DNA of 14,750 nt from the NCBI GenBank assembly GCA_029937635.1, contig JAPYPM010000028.1, positions 1-14,750 of the forward strand, in the 5' to 3' direction. Below are positions 14,145 through 14,750 of the stretch, piece after piece. Position 1 is the stretch's first letter, and every line of letters starts with the position of its first letter. This DNA is from Nitrospinaceae bacterium. GTDB taxonomy: Bacteria > Nitrospinota > Nitrospinia > Nitrospinales > VA-1. The notes under the pieces were generated by a model. It was not told the DNA's origin. It saw nothing but the letters and a program-made list of their open reading frames with translations, and made no database searches. A program made the position numbers and the translations under genes.

Positions 14145-14750
14145 TCATCCGACTCGAACCGCTTCCTTTGGGTTTAGACTTGCCGCAAGTTTTGCAGGAT
14201 AAAGACCGGCAATAAAAGAAACCCCCCAAAACAAAAGCAGAGAGCATAAAACAAAAGCATATGGGTAGTAAATTTGGATAGTCCAGCCGAATGACTGTTT
14301 GTTTATTACAAAAATTAAAATATAGGAAACAATCGCTCCGGCAACCACGCCTAGAATTGAGCCAATAAATCCTAAGATACCTGCCTCGATAAGAACCATG
14401 CGCTTAACTTGAGCCCGAAACCCTCCAATAAACCTAAGAATTCCAATCTCTCTTTTGCGCTCAAGTATTAATGCGATCAAGGTATTGAATAGCCCAAGCA
14501 ACGCCACGCATCCCGCAATGATTTCCAGTGAATAGGTAATAGCGAAGGTTTTATCAAAAATTTCCAGCACGTTTTGTTTTAATTCAGAGTTTGATCTAAT
14601 AATCAAATTATAATCTGCGCCAAGTGTTTTTAGTATCTCCTGTCTGACATTTTCTATTTCATTTGTATTTGAAAGATAAATCACGAAGCTATTAACATCG
14701 GTATCACTATAATATTTAATAAATATTGATCGATCTATAATGATGTATCC
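14145..14750 (-). CDS. FtsX/LolC-type ABC transporter permease, C-terminal part (5' end outside the window)
   Basis: The frame is open to the right edge with no stop, so the GTG near 14684 is not the real start and the gene enters the window from outside. The visible 201 residues begin with the end of a periplasmic domain (DRSIFIKYYSDTDVNSFVIYL). They then hold three membrane helices in the FtsX-like order: a first helix (AGCVALLGLFNTLIALI), the cytoplasmic coupling segment ERKREIGILRFIGGFRAQVKRMVLIEAGILG, a second helix, and a third near the end before LNPKEAVRVG. This is the C-terminal half of an FtsX-superfamily permease (MacB, LolC or HrtB-like), which uses ATP to drive extraction or export on the periplasmic side. 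The partner ATPase and the substrate cannot be seen. Confidence 0.9.
   Translation of the reverse strand, partial: GYIIIDRSIFIKYYSDTDVNSFVIYLSNTNEIENVRQEILKTLGADYNLIIRSNSELKQNVLEIFDKTFAITYSLEIIAGCVALLGLFNTLIALILERKREIGILRFIGGFRAQVKRMVLIEAGILGFIGSILGVVAGAIVSYILIFVINKQSFGWTIQIYYPYAFVLCSLLLFWGVSFIAGLYPAKLAASLNPKEAVRVG

Noticed and set aside
14145..14684. Permease gene starting at GTG 14684
   Set aside because: The frame stays open without a stop to the right edge and the extra residues fit the end of the periplasmic domain, so the gene is truncated by the window, not started there.
1..14750. CRISPR array, toxin-antitoxin or phage-defence system, insertion sequence, tRNA/rRNA
   Set aside because: No spaced direct repeats, nuclease or transposase motifs, terminal inverted repeats with target duplications, or cloverleaf-like segments were seen on either strand by eye.

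Overview
This AT-rich window comes from a free-living Gram-negative bacterium. Evidence for that is several lipoprotein or Sec signal peptides, an exported MsrA-MsrB fusion, an FtsX/LolC-type permease and an adenosylcobalamin-dependent ribonucleotide reductase. The frequent TPR lipoproteins together with a SUMF1-like lipoprotein and low GC are reminiscent of marine Nitrospinota or deltaproteobacterial-type lineages, but that placement is an impression from gene content and was not tested. Several genes use TTG or GTG starts, so start codons need care. I see no rRNA, tRNA, CRISPR array, transposase, phage gene or integrase.

Layout. Positions 1-2510 are read on the minus strand: a large cytoplasmic TPR protein (939-2510), then a TVP38/TMEM64-family membrane protein (125-802), then five perfect copies of a 5-bp tandem repeat (91-115), then the possible start of another gene that leaves the window. 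A divergent spacer (2511-2700) leads to four plus-strand genes: a SAM-dependent methyltransferase, a small protein that looks GRDP-like with a WHTH motif, a small exported TPR protein, and a SUMF1-fold lipoprotein that begins 5 bases after the TPR stop.

Positions 5714-9352 hold a 1212-residue class II ribonucleotide reductase (nrdJ, minus strand). Upstream of it is the only long gene-free stretch (9353-9901). It carries a clear promoter whose spacer is filled by a 15/16 match to the NrdR box, with a weaker second box exactly 32 bp away, so NrdR repression of nrdJ is the best-supported regulatory statement here. The far part of the spacer holds inverted repeats and an 11-codon open frame behind a very strong ribosome binding site.

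Positions 9902-11766 (plus) hold msrAB and a PPOX-family flavoprotein, which could both be linked to redox or oxidative-stress handling. Convergent to these, 11878-13943 (minus) is a two-gene unit: an unrecognised 422-residue protein followed by a TPR lipoprotein, behind a good promoter. The window ends inside an FtsX-like ABC permease (minus). Most of the content is housekeeping or envelope-associated. I do not see a convincing defence or mobile system. The least explained parts are the methyltransferase / GRDP-like / TPR / SUMF1-like neighbourhood, the 422-residue protein, and the structured nrdJ-msrAB spacer.
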